From Lysobacterales bacterium (GTDB lineage: Bacteria; Pseudomonadota; Gammaproteobacteria; Xanthomonadales; SZUA-36), in assembly GCA_013002505.1 (NCBI GenBank), contig JABDJL010000077.1, positions 1 through 39,850 on the forward strand: a stretch of DNA of 39,850 nt, written 5' to 3'. This document shows positions 8,713-16,567 of this stretch, piece by piece (position 1 is the first letter of the stretch; every line of letters begins with the position of its first letter). The translations under genes were made by a program, and so were the position numbers. The notes beneath the pieces are model-generated. The model was not told the DNA's origin. It saw only the letters and a program-made list of their open reading frames with translations, and did not search any database.

Positions 8713-9912
8713 TTACGCGATGACCTGGTTTTCGCGCAGCTCGTTAATCCTGCCTTCATCGTAGTCCAGCAGCTCTGCCAGGACACGATCGGTGTCCTGC
8801 CCCAGCAGCGGCGCCGGCGCAAAATGTTCGTCAGCGCTGCGCGACATTTTGACCGGGTTACCGGCTGCCTTGCGCGTTTCGCCGTTGGGATGCGGTAAAT
8901 CTATCACCATGTTGCGGTACAACAATTGCGGGTCCTTGATGGCCTGGCTGATGGTGTTAACGGGGCCCGCCGGCACTCTGTTTTCTCGCAACAGGTCCAG
9001 CCAGTGCGCCGTGTCATGTTTCTGCAGAATCCGGTTCATGTGAATCTCGATGAACTGTCTGCCCGCAACCCTTCCGGCCGGCGAACTGAACCTCGGATCA
9101 TCGAGTTCCGGGCATTGAAGTACGTGTTTCAGATTACTCCAGAATTCATCGGTCAGCACCGCGATGACGATAAACCCATCTGCGGTCGGATAAGTGTTAT
9201 ACGGCACATGCACGGCATGTGAATTGCCCATGGGTACAGGGTCCTGTCCATTGAACCCGTACATTGACACCAGGTAATTGAGCAGCGACCACTGGCAATC
9301 CAGCATCGAGACATCCACGTGCTGGCCGGCGCCGCTTCGCTGCCTGTCGATAATTGCCGCGAGAATCCCGGTTACAGCGAAGATGCCGGCGCCGATATCA
9401 CCGATCGGCGTTCCGGCACGCACCGGGTGATCTTCGTCCGTGCCGGTGACGGACATCATGCCGCTGGTCGCCTGCGCGACGATATCAAAGGCCGGGCGCT
9501 GGTTATCCGGACCGTCGGAACCGTATCCATTGACACAGCAGGTAATGATCCGTGGGTTGACCCTGCTCAGGGACTCAAAGTCGATACCCAGCCGTTCGGG
9601 TACTCCGGCACTGAAATTGCTCAGCACCACGTCGCTGACCCGGACCAGGTCGTGAAAGACCGCCATGCCCTGTTCATCCTTCAGGTTGACAGCAACGCTT
9701 TGCTTGTTGCGGTTGAGCGTCATGAAATAGACGCCCATGCCCTCAATGGACATCTCGGGGTCGTCCTGGCACCACTTTCGGGTGCCTTCGCCGTATAGGG
9801 GTTCGACCTTGATGGTATCGGCGCCCATATCCGCCAGCATCATGCCGGCAAAAGGTCCCGACACCATGTGCGTCAGGTCCAGTATGCGAACCCCATTGAG
9901 CGGGCCAGGCAT
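8713..9912 (-). CDS. Family III (CaiB/BaiF) CoA-transferase
   Basis: 399 residues, the usual length. The N-terminal LDLTHMVSGPFAGMMLADMGAD and KVEP form the CoA-binding start. RPAFDIVAQATSG contains the catalytic Asp (Asp143) that forms acyl-aspartate intermediates. These enzymes move CoA between carboxylic acids; the acid here is not evident. The start at 9912 overlaps the symporter stop (TGATG) and has AGGAG upstream. The coupling to a sodium:solute symporter suggests the pair imports and activates one organic acid, which is inference. An open stretch upstream to 10080 lies inside the symporter gene and is not used. Confidence 0.92.
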   Translation of the reverse strand: MPGPLNGVRILDLTHMVSGPFAGMMLADMGADTIKVEPLYGEGTRKWCQDDPEMSIEGMGVYFMTLNRNKQSVAVNLKDEQGMAVFHDLVRVSDVVLSNFSAGVPERLGIDFESLSRVNPRIITCCVNGYGSDGPDNQRPAFDIVAQATSGMMSVTGTDEDHPVRAGTPIGDIGAGIFAVTGILAAIIDRQRSGAGQHVDVSMLDCQWSLLNYLVSMYGFNGQDPVPMGNSHAVHVPYNTYPTADGFIVIAVLTDEFWSNLKHVLQCPELDDPRFSSPAGRVAGRQFIEIHMNRILQKHDTAHWLDLLRENRVPAGPVNTISQAIKDPQLLYRNMVIDLPHPNGETRKAAGNPVKMSRSADEHFAPAPLLGQDTDRVLAELLDYDEGRINELRENQVIA

Positions 9913-11324
9913 CAGCTGGGCTCCTGCTGCCGGAACGTGACGAGGATCGCCAGGGATGCGAAAAATGGTGCGACACGCTCCAGCACATCGCCTGGCGTGT
10001 TGGGCAATACATAGAAATATACCGAAAGCCCGAAACCGGCCAGGATGGCCGCCAGCACCGCGGCAGGCCTTGGCGTCCACGCCGCCAGCCGGGCAAGCAA
10101 GACCGGCCCGAAAGCGGCTCCCAGCGCGCTCCAGGCGAACAGGACGCGGCTGAATATCTTTTCAGGCAAAAACAATGCGACCGCCACGGCCAAAACAACC
10201 AGCGCCGCGATGGTCAATCTCGAAACCAGCAAATTTCGTTCCGCGCTGCCCTTGCCCAGACCCAGGTCATGTGAAATCGCTGACGCAGCTACAAGCAACT
10301 GGCTGTCAGCGGTTGACATGATTGCAGACAGGACCGCCGCCAACACAATGGCGCCCATTAACGGTGTGAAAAGACTCTCTGTCATGACAAAAAATATCGT
10401 TTCTGAATTGCTGATGGATTGATGCAGAACATGACCGGCCAGCCCGATAAACAGCATGGCCAGGAATACCAGGCTGTACCAGCAGATCGTGATGACCCGC
10501 GCCTGGCGCAACGCTTTGTCATCGCGCAACGCCATGAATCGCACCATCAGGTGTGGCTGCCCGAACGTGCCGAGACTGATGCCCAGCGAGCCGAAGGCGA
10601 AACCCAGCGCCACGAGCCCGGCATTTTCCCCGGTCCAGCTCAACTGCGCAGGAGAACTGACGCTTCTCAGGCCGTCGGTAAAACCGTCCCATCCGCCGAG
10701 GGCGAGTAAAGCCGCGACCGGCAGCATGATCGCCGTCAGCGCCATCAGCAAGCCCTGAACGGTATCTGTGACACTGACTGCCCAGAAACCGCCCAGCATG
10801 GTGTAGACCATGATGATCGTGGCGCCGATCAGGATACTGCTGGTCATGGACAGGTCAAATGTGCTGGCGAAAGTATTTCCCGCACCCTGGAACTGTGCAG
10901 CGACATAAAACGTGAATGAGAACACCACGATCAGCGAGGCGCTGGCAATGATCGCGGTGCGCACCTTGCCAGATGCGCCCCTTGCCAGGACGTCGGTCAG
11001 GGTAATCAGGTCGTGACGGCGGCTGTATCGCATCAGGCGCGGCGCAATCCAGAACCAGGCCACCAGCATTCCGCTAAATGATCCGGCCGCGATCCACAGC
11101 GCCGATATGCCGAGTACATAGGCAATGCCGCTGACACCCAGCAAGGTCCAGGCCGAAGAGGCGCTGGACGAATAGGAAATAGCCGCGACTAACGGCCCGA
11201 GCCCGCGCCCGCCCAGGAAAAAATCCGTTTCATTCTTGTTGCGTGACGTGGCCCACCAGCCGATGCCCAGCAATAACAGCTTGTAGAGCACCAGGGTGAT
11301 GATGACAACGGTGGCCTTCGTCAA
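9912..11324 (-). CDS. Sodium:solute symporter (SSS family)
   Basis: 470 residues and about 12-13 membrane segments. The N-terminus (GIGWWATSRNKNETDFFLGGRGLGPLVAAISYSSS) matches the SSS family, of which PutP is the best-known member. TMLGGFWAVSVTDTVQG and the sodium-site region SAIMSTADSQLLVAASA are also family hallmarks. It uses the sodium gradient to import an organic solute, not identifiable here. The start is a TTG at 11324 with AGGAG 8 bases upstream; the next in-frame Met would remove the first helices. It is coupled to the CoA-transferase. Confidence 0.92.
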   Translation of the reverse strand: MTKATVVIITLVLYKLLLLGIGWWATSRNKNETDFFLGGRGLGPLVAAISYSSSASSAWTLLGVSGIAYVLGISALWIAAGSFSGMLVAWFWIAPRLMRYSRRHDLITLTDVLARGASGKVRTAIIASASLIVVFSFTFYVAAQFQGAGNTFASTFDLSMTSSILIGATIIMVYTMLGGFWAVSVTDTVQGLLMALTAIMLPVAALLALGGWDGFTDGLRSVSSPAQLSWTGENAGLVALGFAFGSLGISLGTFGQPHLMVRFMALRDDKALRQARVITICWYSLVFLAMLFIGLAGHVLHQSISNSETIFFVMTESLFTPLMGAIVLAAVLSAIMSTADSQLLVAASAISHDLGLGKGSAERNLLVSRLTIAALVVLAVAVALFLPEKIFSRVLFAWSALGAAFGPVLLARLAAWTPRPAAVLAAILAGFGLSVYFYVLPNTPGDVLERVAPFFASLAILVTFRQQEPS

Positions 11325-11407
11325 GCTAAGTGCTCCTGAACATGACAGGTATCTTCATGATCGGTGTTACCAACGCGAGGATTTCATTGTTCCTCAGCTT
11401 TTGCCGG

Positions 11408-11875
11408 TTAATTTGAGTCATGAACTGTTTCGGTCCAATCCTTGTTGGTTCTTGCGGTGCGTGACAGTTCCAGCACAACTTCACCATTATCCCTGGCGCC
11501 AGTCTTACGCCAACCACGCTCGCGGTAAAATCGCTCGGCGCGGGTACCCGGGTCCGTGGACAGCGTGATGTGATCATGTCCGCTCGCGAACAGCCATTCT
11601 ACCGCCCTGTCCAGCAAGCCTGAACCGATTCCCAGGCCTTCATGGTGAGGGTCGACAAACAGCGCCCAGATGCTGGCGTCTTCCTGCTTGGCAATGACAA
11701 ACCCCACAACCGTGTGTTCGTCAATGGCCACCCAGCCCCGCCCACTTTCCTCGATGGCTTCAATGACCTCATCATCTGAAATGATGGAGTTGACCAGGCG
11801 ATTCTCCCACACAGCGTGGCGTACGCCTTGCATCCCCGGCACGTCACCAACGGTCGCCCGTCTCGTGACGATCAT
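11408..11875 (-). CDS. GNAT-family N-acetyltransferase
   Basis: 155 residues of a compact single GNAT domain: TRRATVGDVPGMQGVR at the start, WVAIDEHTVVGFVIA, the core strand ASIWALFVDPHHEGLGIGSGLLDRAV with the acetyl-CoA loop, and AERFYRERGW at the end. The substrate is unknown. The ATG at 11875 overlaps the stop of the DksA-like gene as ATGA; an in-frame ATG at 11884 is the alternative. Co-translation with a stringent-response-type zinc finger does not reveal its target. Confidence 0.86.
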   Translation of the reverse strand: MIVTRRATVGDVPGMQGVRHAVWENRLVNSIISDDEVIEAIEESGRGWVAIDEHTVVGFVIAKQEDASIWALFVDPHHEGLGIGSGLLDRAVEWLFASGHDHITLSTDPGTRAERFYRERGWRKTGARDNGEVVLELSRTARTNKDWTETVHDSN

Positions 11876-12207
11876 TCCGCGCATTCGATACAGCTCTGGA
11901 CAGCAGGGTTTACCGCCAGCCGTCGCGGGTCGATGAGCTCACCACACTCACGGCATTCACCATAATCATCTTCTTCAATGCGCTGCAGGGCCCGTTCGAT
12001 ATCGCGCAGGCGCTGCCTGCTGCGGCGTGAGGTTTCCAGCGCCATTTGCTGGCCTTGCATGGCATCCATGCGGCTTAATCGTCCAACACGGGCCTGGTCA
12101 AGCTCAACGGTTTCGCCTGCTTCTTCGGTTGAACTCAGCGCTTCGAGCAGCTGCATACGCTCTTCCAGAAGAGACTGCTTCAAGGTGGAGAATTGTTGGG
12201 TATCCAT
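11872..12207 (-). CDS. DksA/TraR-family C4 zinc-finger protein
   Basis: 111 residues: an N-terminal coiled-coil half rich in Glu/Arg, then a C-terminal C4 zinc finger (Cys85, Cys88, Cys106, Cys109; YGECRECGELI to SCIECAE). DksA-type proteins enter the secondary channel of RNA polymerase and alter promoter output, with ppGpp in the case of DksA. It is shorter than DksA (about 150). The coiled-coil tip reads RLSRMDAMQ instead of the DxxDxA motif, so it is a TraR-like paralogue whose polymerase effect may differ. It ends in an ATGA overlap with the acetyltransferase gene. Confidence 0.88.
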   Translation of the reverse strand: MDTQQFSTLKQSLLEERMQLLEALSSTEEAGETVELDQARVGRLSRMDAMQGQQMALETSRRSRQRLRDIERALQRIEEDDYGECRECGELIDPRRLAVNPAVQSCIECAE

Positions 12208-12270
12208 GCACCTGAGCTTATAGCAGCAGGTCTGTGGCTGCCATGTGCGGGCGTTGTACAGCTGAACAAA

Positions 12271-13653
12271 TCAGGCAGGCAGTGGTTTTGCCTCGACCTT
12301 TGCATCGCCAACGTGACGGTTCGCCTCAAGTATTTTCCAAAGCTGTTTAAACGCCTGGTACAGCAGCACCCATAAGCCCAGCATCAGTACGACGCCCGAG
12401 GCGGCGAATACCACCAGGTAGGGACGAATCTCCATCATCATTTGCTGGAAAGCGCCGCCATCGAACAGGCCCTTGACCATGCCGGCCATGACCAGTGAGC
12501 TGAAGAACACCAGCAGCGCCACATTGGTGGTCCAGAACCCGAAGCTGACCTTCTTCGAACAGGCTGCTCGCACGGTCATGGGCAGTTCTTCGCGAATCAC
12601 GTAATACACCGAGCCCAGCAGGATCATCGTGTTGATACCGATGGTGGTGCCCATGGAATGCGCGACCGTCACGTGCGTGCCATGCGTAATCAGGTTGAAG
12701 GCCGGTACCGAGATCGCGATGGCCAGCAGGACATTGAGCAGGATCCAGTAATCGGCCGCGACGAAGAAGCGGTAGGCATTGCAGTGCGCATTGCGCTTGT
12801 GACAGTCCACCGTGCCGCGCCAGTCCCACAAAATTTTGAACAGGATAATCAGCTCCGACATGCTGACCGCGTAGGCCAGGTGGCGGATCCACGGCTCGGA
12901 TGGCACCAGGTAGGTATGGTGCGCCCAGCCAAACATCAGCCCGGCCAGGCCAAGGAAGTACATCGCAAAAGCCAGCTTCGAATGGGCCACTTTCTCGCTG
13001 CCCGCGATCTTGCCGGTGACGAAGATCGCCGTGCCGTAGACCATCATGTTCCACGAGCCGGTCAGCGCGCCGTAGGATTTCCACTGCACGGTAATCTCGC
13101 GGACCATGTTGTCTCGAAAAAACGGCAGCAACCATAAGTGCGCCTCGAGGAAGGTGAACATGAAGAAGAAAATGCCGGTGCCCCACATCCAAAGATAGAC
13201 GGGCCATTGGCGGGCGTGCCGGAATGCGGTCTTGAAGTAGTTGATGCCAAACAGCAGCCACGACAGCACGATGGGCACACTCAGCATGGCAGGATATTCA
13301 AAGTATTCTCGCCCACCAAACTTGCCGGCCAGGTAATGGCCGAGAATCGCCAGGCCAGTAACCAGGAAGATCCAGAAGTGCCATCGTGGCAGCCGGTCGG
13401 ACCACAAGGGCAAGCCAACCTTGTTCGGGAGGTAGTAGTACACCCCACCGACCGCGGCCAGGAAGATCCACGAAACCACCAGTGATACGTGTAGTGGCCG
13501 TGTGCTGGTAAAGGACAGGGCCTCGAGGAAACCGGGGTACAGGAACTGGAATCCCCCGATGACGCCAAACACCACGCCCAGCGCCAGAGCCGCGGTGCCC
13601 ATCATCAGGAATCGCAGGCCAACGAGGTTTTTCCCCGCGACGGCCTCAGTCAT
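12271..13653 (-). CDS. NorB-like heme-copper oxidoreductase catalytic subunit with altered heme/FeB ligands
   Basis: 460 residues with about 12 membrane helices. It aligns throughout to cytochrome-c nitric oxide reductase NorB: RPLHVSLVVSW (His55, low-spin heme b ligand, helix II), GREYFEYP against GREFLEQP, GWAHHTYLVP (His245/His246, FeB ligands) and THGTHVTVAHSM (His332, heme b3 ligand). Glu267 matches NorB Glu280. Unlike NorB, the helix VI His is Tyr194, the FeB Glu is Thr198, the nearby Glu is Asn202, and the second low-spin heme His is Met334. Reduction of NO or another small molecule with cytochrome c electrons is possible but not assured. The start at 13653 overlaps norC by 8 bases. 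Confidence 0.8.
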   Translation of the reverse strand: MTEAVAGKNLVGLRFLMMGTAALALGVVFGVIGGFQFLYPGFLEALSFTSTRPLHVSLVVSWIFLAAVGGVYYYLPNKVGLPLWSDRLPRWHFWIFLVTGLAILGHYLAGKFGGREYFEYPAMLSVPIVLSWLLFGINYFKTAFRHARQWPVYLWMWGTGIFFFMFTFLEAHLWLLPFFRDNMVREITVQWKSYGALTGSWNMMVYGTAIFVTGKIAGSEKVAHSKLAFAMYFLGLAGLMFGWAHHTYLVPSEPWIRHLAYAVSMSELIILFKILWDWRGTVDCHKRNAHCNAYRFFVAADYWILLNVLLAIAISVPAFNLITHGTHVTVAHSMGTTIGINTMILLGSVYYVIREELPMTVRAACSKKVSFGFWTTNVALLVFFSSLVMAGMVKGLFDGGAFQQMMMEIRPYLVVFAASGVVLMLGLWVLLYQAFKQLWKILEANRHVGDAKVEAKPLPA

Positions 13654-14023
13654 TCTTGGCCACCACCGTGCCGTACCACTTGAATTCGTATTCTGGTGAT
13701 TCGTACACGCCCATGGTGTCGACGAATTCGAGGAAGGCGATGATGTCGTCCATCTGTTGTTGATTAAGACCAAAATCAGGCATGCGTTCGGTACCGGCGA
13801 TCAGGAAGGCGCGGGCGTAGTCCGGGCCCATGCGCGACACCACGTTGGTCAGGTCGGGGCCCATGTAACCGCCCAGTCCGTAAAACTGGTGACAGGCCAT
13901 GCAGTTGTTGTCCTGGTACAGTGCCTGGCCGCGCATCACCTGCTCGGTGGGCGCCGCGTGCTGGGGCGCCTCGGTGCCGGCCGTCCACACGTACGCGGAG
14001 TACACGAAGAAGATGGCCGTCAT
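13646..14023 (-). CDS. NorC-like membrane-anchored cytochrome c
   Basis: 125 residues from the first ATG. One heme c motif CMACH (41-45), the NorC-type run FYGLGGYMGPDLTNVV, and an axial Met in RMPDF (Met81). The C-terminal half (QQQMDDIIAFLEFVDTMG) also follows NorC. It passes electrons to the NorB-like subunit, whose gene overlaps its end by 8 bases. The ATG at 14023 leaves only about 14 hydrophobic residues and has no Shine-Dalgarno. The frame is open up to a TGA and adds INNRLIFWS if read from ATT 14050, which has GAGGG upstream, so the true start may be non-AUG. Confidence 0.82.
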   Translation of the reverse strand: MTAIFFVYSAYVWTAGTEAPQHAAPTEQVMRGQALYQDNNCMACHQFYGLGGYMGPDLTNVVSRMGPDYARAFLIAGTERMPDFGLNQQQMDDIIAFLEFVDTMGVYESPEYEFKWYGTVVAKND

Positions 14024-14170
14024 GGACCAGAATATAAGTCGGTTGTTAATTGCACTGCCCTCTGTCGGTATTCATGTTTCATGCCTGTTGCAGGCACGCC
14101 TGACCACTTCAAAGCATATCGCTATGGTGGCGGGAAAGGGTCGTATTGTGTCGCACCGATACGTCCTGAA

Positions 14171-14200
14171 TTGGCACAACGTTTCCTCGTGCGGCATAAT
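14171..14200 (+). promoter_or_regulatory. Predicted sigma70 promoter of the Lrp-type regulator gene
   Basis: TTGGCA (14171-14176) and CATAAT (14195-14200) are spaced by 18 bases, placing transcription start near 14207, about 32 bases before the ATG. The site lies in the 215-base divergent region shared with the norC-like gene. I see no clear FNR or NsrR site in that region. Confidence 0.5.
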
Positions 14201-14238
14201 TCTGAACTGTTGTTTCTTTTTTGGAGAATAACCGGGCC

Positions 14239-14727
14239 ATGGTTTCAGCAACGAAAGACACGGTTTTGGATGGTTTCGACCGCAAAATACTCGACCGGCT
14301 GCAGCATGACGCCAACCTGTCAGTGACCCAGTTGGCCGAGGATATCGGCCTGTCCAAGTCGGCCTGCTGGCGGCGCATCCAGGCGCTGGAAGACAAAGGC
14401 ATTATCACTGCGCGCGTGACGCTGCTGGACCAGCACAAGCTGGGCCTGAACCTGACCGTGTTCACGGCCATTCGAACGCTGCAGCATACGAAAAAGTGGT
14501 ACGACAATTTCTCGTCCGTCGTGACCGCCATGCCCAATGTCATGGAGGTGCACCGCATGAGCGGCGAGATCGATTATTTAATGCGCTCGGTGGTGCCGGA
14601 TATGCGCAGCTACGACGCCATGTACCTGGACATGATCAAGAACACCGAGCTCAGCGATGTGAGTTCCAGCTTCAGCATGGAGACCATCAAGTACTCGACC
14701 GCATTGCCGCTGGAGTACCTCGACTAA
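14239..14727 (+). CDS. Lrp/AsnC-family transcriptional regulator
   Basis: 162 residues. The N-terminal winged helix-turn-helix (LDGFDRKILDRLQHDANLSV to CWRRIQALEDKGII) is typical of Lrp/AsnC, followed by the RAM ligand-binding domain (about 65-160; EVHRMSGEIDYLMR). Such proteins form octamers and respond to amino acids or other small ligands. Transcribed divergently from norC/norB-like genes, it probably controls them, itself, or both, which is inference. ATG 14239 is preferred; a TTG at 14221 is possible but overlaps the GGAGA ribosome site. Confidence 0.9.
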   Translation: MVSATKDTVLDGFDRKILDRLQHDANLSVTQLAEDIGLSKSACWRRIQALEDKGIITARVTLLDQHKLGLNLTVFTAIRTLQHTKKWYDNFSSVVTAMPNVMEVHRMSGEIDYLMRSVVPDMRSYDAMYLDMIKNTELSDVSSSFSMETIKYSTALPLEYLD

Positions 14728-14738
14728 AAAGGGTTACT

Positions 14739-14750
14739 CTGACCCCATCA
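14739..14750. repeat. 12-base direct repeat, left copy (CTGACCCCATCA)
   Basis: The same 12 bases occur at 16065-16076, so the two copies bracket the esterase gene. The next bases differ. It may be part of a dispersed intergenic element; origin unknown. Confidence 0.5.
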
Positions 14751-14768
14751 TTCGAAGTAATTGGGTTA

Positions 14769-16061
14769 ATGCAACGGATCACACTTCTGCTGGTGTTTAT
14801 CGCCTGTCTTCCCGGCAAGGCCATGGCCGGGCTGGAAACGGGTCTTGTCATCGAAGTCGATGGGCAGAACCGAATCTACGATTTGTACATTCCCGATGGC
14901 TTTGCCGGGCAGGACCTGCCATTGGTCATTGACATGCACGGCCTGGGCCTGAGTTCAGCGTCACAACGGTTCGACTCCGGATTCCGGGAGCTGGCAGACA
15001 TCGAGGGTTTGGTGGTGGCGTGGCCGCAGGGCATCAATTCCGAATGGAATATCAACCACGGCCAGAACTCGAAAGACGTGGCATTTATGCGCGCGCTGGT
15101 CGCCGAGTTGGTAATAACGCGACCTGTTGATCCATCGAGGGTATACGCCAACGGCTTTTCACTGGGTGGCGCACTGGCATACCTGTTGGCCTGCGAAGCG
15201 GCAGAGATTTTTGCTGCTATTGGCGCTATGGCGAGCTCAGTACAGACCGGCGTGCAGCAGTTGTGTGCGCCGGCCAAGCCTGTCCCGGTATTTTCCGTGC
15301 GCGCCACCAATGACAATATCGTTCCTTACAATGGCGGCATTGTCACGGTCTTAAACCCGCCCGTCGAAGTACTCAGTTCAGCACAGGTTTTTCAATTCTG
15401 GCGGACCGAAAATGCCTGCACCGGGTCCGTTTCGAACTTCGGCCTGGGCGGCAATTCCAGTTGCACACGCGACAGCCAGTGCAGCGGTGACGCCGAAGTG
15501 GTTGAGTGCTCGGTGCTGGGAAATGCCCTGGCACCACACCAGATCTGGGACAATGCCGACGGGGTGGACCTGGCGGTCAATACCTGGAACTTTTTTGAGC
15601 AGTTTTCACGCCCCGAACTGGCGAAAGTTTTTGCCATCAATGCCGGCCTGAATGATGCATGGGTGAGCGACCAGGCTCCACTCCAGGGCATGTTCGTCAC
15701 CGTCTTTACCAACCTGGGGGTGGTATTCGTGGCCTGGTTCACCTTTGATTCGATGGTGCCGCCGGACCCGGACACGGCAACGTTTGGTGCCGATGATCAG
15801 CGCTGGGTGACAGGCGCCGGCGTGATCGACGGTGACAAGGTAGTGCTGACGATGGAATTGACCAGTGGCGGCAGTTTTAATGCCTCGGACCCACTTCCTG
15901 TACAGAATGGGTCATATGGAACAATGACGCTGACGTTCAGCGATTGTTCGGCTGCCGTGGCAGATTATTCTTTCCCATCTATTGGCCTGTCCGGGCAGAT
16001 GAACCTGCACCGTGTGCTCGACAGCAATGTTCCCATTTGCGAGGCACTGGCCGACCCCTAA
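14769..16061 (+). CDS. Secreted alpha/beta-hydrolase esterase (PHB depolymerase/feruloyl esterase-like) with a C-terminal accessory domain
   Basis: 430 residues. A signal peptide covers 1-20. The esterase core (about 22-285) resembles LpqC/polyhydroxybutyrate depolymerase-type hydrolases: LVIDMHGLG oxyanion region, nucleophile Ser131 in GFSLGG, Asp182 in ATNDNIVPY and His257 in APHQIW complete the triad. Several cysteines suggest disulfides and export. Residues 288-430 form a separate domain (INAGLNDAWVS to CEAL) that recurs in the protein at 29817-31112, about 61% identical by eye without gaps. The likely substrate is a polyester or esterified glycan outside the cell. A 12-base direct repeat flanks the gene. 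Confidence 0.82.
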   Translation: MQRITLLLVFIACLPGKAMAGLETGLVIEVDGQNRIYDLYIPDGFAGQDLPLVIDMHGLGLSSASQRFDSGFRELADIEGLVVAWPQGINSEWNINHGQNSKDVAFMRALVAELVITRPVDPSRVYANGFSLGGALAYLLACEAAEIFAAIGAMASSVQTGVQQLCAPAKPVPVFSVRATNDNIVPYNGGIVTVLNPPVEVLSSAQVFQFWRTENACTGSVSNFGLGGNSSCTRDSQCSGDAEVVECSVLGNALAPHQIWDNADGVDLAVNTWNFFEQFSRPELAKVFAINAGLNDAWVSDQAPLQGMFVTVFTNLGVVFVAWFTFDSMVPPDPDTATFGADDQRWVTGAGVIDGDKVVLTMELTSGGSFNASDPLPVQNGSYGTMTLTFSDCSAAVADYSFPSIGLSGQMNLHRVLDSNVPICEALADP

Positions 16062-16064
16062 GCC

Positions 16065-16076
16065 CTGACCCCATCA
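16065..16076. repeat. 12-base direct repeat, right copy (CTGACCCCATCA)
   Basis: Matches 14739-14750 exactly, beginning 4 bases after the esterase stop codon. Confidence 0.5.
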
Positions 16077-16113
16077 ATCCCTCGAGGCATTTCACCAGGG
16101 AGACGTTTTGACG

Positions 16114-16392
16114 TCATAGCGTCCTGACGCTATGCGGGGTGATGGACTGGCTGCGGTCTACTTCGGACTCTTTCTTCAGGCCCTCGGGGGTGAGCTCGAA
16201 CGCCCAGGCAAAGATCAGCGCCGGGATAAAACCAATCGCCAGTACGATCACGACGATACGCGCAGGCGTGTCGCCAAAACCGAACAACGGGAAGATCGTC
16301 TCGGCCACCTGGATCAGCAGCCACGCACCCACCACGTAAGCCGCGGCTACCCGCAGGACATTGCGCGCCTTTGACCACGGTGGGTTTATCAT
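16114..16392 (-). pseudogene. Truncated remnant of a membrane-TPR protein (N-terminal membrane domain only)
   Basis: About 92 codons. RNVLRVAAAYVVGAWLLIQV, two membrane helices and FAWAFELTPEGLKKESEVDRSQSIT match residues 12-87 of the 727-residue protein at 33706-35889 (RNVFRVGIAYLITAWLLMQV and AWAFELTPEGLKKEKEVDRTQSIT). The match stops at HSVRTL, where the intact protein continues with a third helix, a TolB-like domain and TPRs. The first residues also do not match (INPPWSKA for FEELKR), and no ribosome site is visible. A palindrome (16115-16134) sits at the break. It could still encode a small membrane protein, but decay is likelier. Confidence 0.7.
16115..16134. repeat. Inverted repeat at the truncation point
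   Basis: CATAGCGTCCTGACGCTATG: a perfect 9-base inverted repeat with a 2-base centre, exactly where the homology of the truncated membrane-domain gene ends. It might be a terminator stem or a rearrangement scar. Confidence 0.6.
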
Positions 16393-16567
16393 CACGGCCA
16401 GTGTGATTGACGGCAGTCGAACCGCTGCAAGCCTCGAGAACATGTTCGAAGATGAGCGGGTCGCGGAAATTCACGTGCACAACGCCAGCATGGGTTGTTA
16501 CCTGGCCAGGGCCAGCCGGGCCTGAGGGTACATTGTCCAAAGCCGCCCCAGGCCAGACCCCTGGTGG

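Noticed and set aside
9913-10080. N-terminal extension of the CoA-transferase frame
   Set aside because: It lies inside the symporter gene. The family start MPGPLNGVRILDL at 9912 has its own ribosome site and gives the standard length.
13080-13150. The EAHLW segment as the missing helix VI FeB histidine of the NorB-like protein
   Set aside because: It lies 73 residues before the HH pair, against 51 in NorB, and precedes a polar loop. The helix that aligns with NorB helix VI begins later and carries Tyr194.
12347-13261. Second minus-strand frame inside the NorB-like gene
   Set aside because: Arg/Gly/Ala-rich translation typical of a shifted frame; the NorB-like frame has the membrane helices and heme ligands.
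13654-13773. N-terminal extension of the NorB-like frame
   Set aside because: It overlaps the norC-like gene, is Ser/Asn/Thr-rich with no match, and ATG 13653 fits the NorB N-terminus.
12271-14023. Naming the pair NO dismutase or a cbb3 oxidase
   Set aside because: Altered ligands alone do not define Nod, whose known members are qNOR-like single-subunit proteins. The cbb3 helix VI GHN motif is absent.
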